From Baffinella frigidus (Eukaryota > Cryptophyceae > Cryptomonadales > Baffinellaceae), in NCBI GenBank assembly GCA_026770585.1, contig MU647387.1, forward strand, positions 26,070-40,732: DNA of 14,663 nucleotides. The letters run 5' to 3'. The notes under the pieces were generated by a model that was not told where the DNA came from, made no database searches, and saw only the letters and a list, made by a program, of their open reading frames with translations. Positions 10,401 through 13,400 of this stretch are shown here, one piece after another; the stretch's first letter is position 1, and the number at the start of each line of letters is the position of its first letter. The translations under genes were made by a program, and so were the position numbers.

Positions 10401-13400
10401 CTGCTTCTTTTTCTTCTTCTTCTTCTTCTTCTTCTTCTTCTTCTCACGGTTTCGGGCTTCGGGTTGCACCTGGCGAGGTCTTCACCTCGCCAGGTGCAAC
10501 CCTAGACCCTGAACCTCAACGCTCCGATTCGCTCTCGCCGTTTTGGTGCGACCGGGCTCGTTTCCGCGCCAAAGTTGATGGATTTGTACCACGGACCAAG
10601 AATGGCAACTTGGGAATAGTCCAACCCTCAATTTCTGCGTCTTCTTCATTGGAGAGATTGGTAATTTATTGCCAAACAAGCAGCGGCAGCATCGCACACG
10701 GCCTACGCATTGTGCTACTTACTGTACCCCGCGTAGGCCGTTCTTCATCTTTTTCTTTATTAATCTCAGCCTAGAGACGAGCGATCCAAAAGTCTATGCG
10801 CCTCAAGACGTTCCAGCATCGGAACTGTAACTCGGCACTCAGCCCCTCAAAAGTGCAGGCCCCAACCCTAAACCCTAAACCTTAACACTCCGATTTGTTC
10901 TCGCCGTTTTGGTGCGACTGGGCTCGTCTTTGCACCAAAGTTGACGGATCTGAACCACGGACCGAGAATGGCAACTTAAGAATAGTCCGACCCGACTGAG
11001 ACTCGTCGAGCTGCCACCTCGCCAGGTTATATAAGGTCTAAGGGTTCAGGGTTTGAGGTGCCGGGTTAAGAACAGTCTAATTTTGAAACCCTAAACGAAA
11101 CCCTCAACCCTCAATCCTCAACCCCAAACCATAAAGCCCCCTAAACCCTAAACCATTATCCCTGAACCCTCAACCATCAGCTCTGAACCCTACACCCCAC
11201 ACCCCACACCCCAAACCCCAAACCCCAAACCCCAAACTCGAAACCCCAAACCCCAAACCTCAAACCTCAAACCCCAACCCCCAAATTCCAACCCCCAAAC
11301 TCCAAACCCCAAACCCCAACAAGCCCCAAACCAAAAACCCGAAACCAGGAGGAGATGGGACCGGCAGAAGCAGAATTCGTATGCCCTCATTCTCGGCAGG
11401 CTCAAACGCAAGGTCTTTCCCGCAACCTAAATCTTCACCCCTGAACCCTCATCCCTGAATCCTAAACCCTAAACTAAACCCCAAGCCCTAAACCCTGAAA
11501 CCTAAACCCTAATCCCTGAACCCGAAACCTTCAACTCTAAATCCCTTGTTTTCTAAACACTGAACCCTAATCCCTCATCCCCAAACCCAACCACCCAAAC
11601 CGTGACCCCTCAACCCCTCAACCCTTACCCCAACCCCTCACACTCAAGGTTACCCTAAACCCTAAACCCTAAACCCTAAACCCTGAACCCGAATCTCTAA
11701 CCCCTCAATCCCAAACGGCAAGGCGAACCCCTCCCCTCGCAGCGTGACCTTTCCTAACCCCTAACCCCGCAATTCGATCCCCTACCCCCTAACCCCCCCC
11801 TCCTAACTTTTAGGGTTTATGGATTAGAATGAGGATGATAACCCCAAACCCCTCAAAACACAAGGCGCGGCAAGACGAGAATCCCCCCTGGCTCCTCGAC
11901 CTTACCCCTCACCCCAAACCCCCGCATCCAAGGTCGCCCTAAACCCTAAGCCTTAAACCATACGCCCTAATCCCTGAACCCTAACCCCCAAAAGGCGCGG
12001 CAAGGCGAAAGCCTGTCCTCGTCGCGCGACCTTTCAAAGGCCGATTCCGGAGACGACATCTTCCGCGTGACTTCCTCTGGCGATAAAAGGTAACCCTACA
12101 CCCATCAAACCTAGATCAAATCGAGGATGGAGGTTGTGTCATTTCCTTCGGCGGAAGGTTCGGATTCGAACCTTCTCCCGGGGGAAAAGCCTTCATCACA
12201 AGCATCAATTTGATGCACTTCGAGGGGTTTTGCCGAGCACCTCCCTCAAGCAAAAAGCTTTCACGCGTGAGACCCTTAAGGTGCTTACGCGTGAGGACTT
12301 ACTTGAGCCGTTGATTGTCAAACGTGTAGTAAAGTGGAGGCAGTGATTGTTTTAAAATTTTAAAACCCCCTTTTAACCATCAACGGCTCAAGTAAGTCCT
12401 CACGCGTAAGCACCTTGAGGGGCTCACGCGTGAAAGCTTGTGGTGTTATCCCCTCTTCGCGCGACCTTTCCAAGGCCGATTCCGGAGACGACATCTTCCG
12501 CGCGACTTCCTCTGGCGATAAAAGGTACACCCCAACCACACAGCGGACTTCCAAGGGATTTTGAATAACCCGTAAGCGATAAGACATACGACCATACGGT
12601 AGGCAACCCGTAGGGACATAGGGGGTTTCCTACGGATAAGGTAACGGGAAATGGCTTCATAGGCCGATTCCGGAGATGGCATGTGCCGCGCGACTTCCTC
12701 GGGCGAGAAGAAGTCCACCCTCCAAACCCTACAACCCTGGATCAAATCGAGGATGGAGGCTGTGCCAATTCCTTCGGCGGTGGGTTCGGATTCGAACCTT
12801 CCCCCGAGGGAAAGACTTTCATCACAAGCCTCAATTTGATCCACCTCATCGTCCGCGCGACTTTCCGACCTGAAACCCCTGAAACCTAGAAGCCACAGAA
12901 ATATCCGTCACGACGTCTTCCGGCGAGAGAAACTGGAGCCTACACCCTAATCCCTAAATACTAAACCCTGACACTCTACACCCTAAACCCTAAACACTAA
13001 ACCCTGGACCCTAAACCCTAAACCCTAAACCCCAAACCCCAAACCCTAAACCCTAAACCCTAAACCCTAAACCCTAAACCCTAAACCCTAAACCCTAAAC
13101 CCTAAACCCTAAACCCTAAACCCTAAACTATTGCCCCCAAACCCTAAACTCTAAACCATGACCACTAAACCCTAAACTCTAAACCATGAACCCTAAACCC
13201 TAAACTCTCAACCCCAAACCCTAAACCCTACACCCCAAACCCGAAACCCGAAACCCGAAACACTAAACCCTAAACCCTAAACACTAAACCCTAAACCCTA
13301 AACACTAAACACTAAACCCTATACCCTAAACCCTAACCCCTCAACCAGGATCCTGCGCGCCTCTTCCGCAGCGGTCGTGGAAGTACGCCCGAAACCCGAA

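Larger units (their letters stand above)
11413..11994 (+). repeat. Intron E11-E12: C-rich heptamers with two E12 echoes
   Basis: CCCTAAA, CCCTGAA and CCCTCAC units, with a short G-rich patch near 11810-11835. Besides the echoes at 11716 and 11865 nothing gene-like is present. Confidence 0.8.

Noticed and set aside
10321-10512. Poly-Ser/poly-Phe frame through the CTT tract
   Set aside because: A trinucleotide tract is open in any frame. The IQ motif of E10 is in another frame that fits the exon phases.
12163-12190. tRNA-like B box GGTTCGAATCC on the minus strand (also in the 12739 copy)
   Set aside because: The flanks do not form a T-stem and no A box or acceptor stem is present. It is part of a palindrome within the 104-bp repeat.
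12446-12844. 132-codon minus-strand frame
   Set aside because: It runs antisense across E12 echoes and the 104-bp repeat, with no recognisable motif.
13041-13128. A true chromosome end
   Set aside because: The CCCTAAA array is short and flanked on both sides by exons of the same gene, so it is interstitial.
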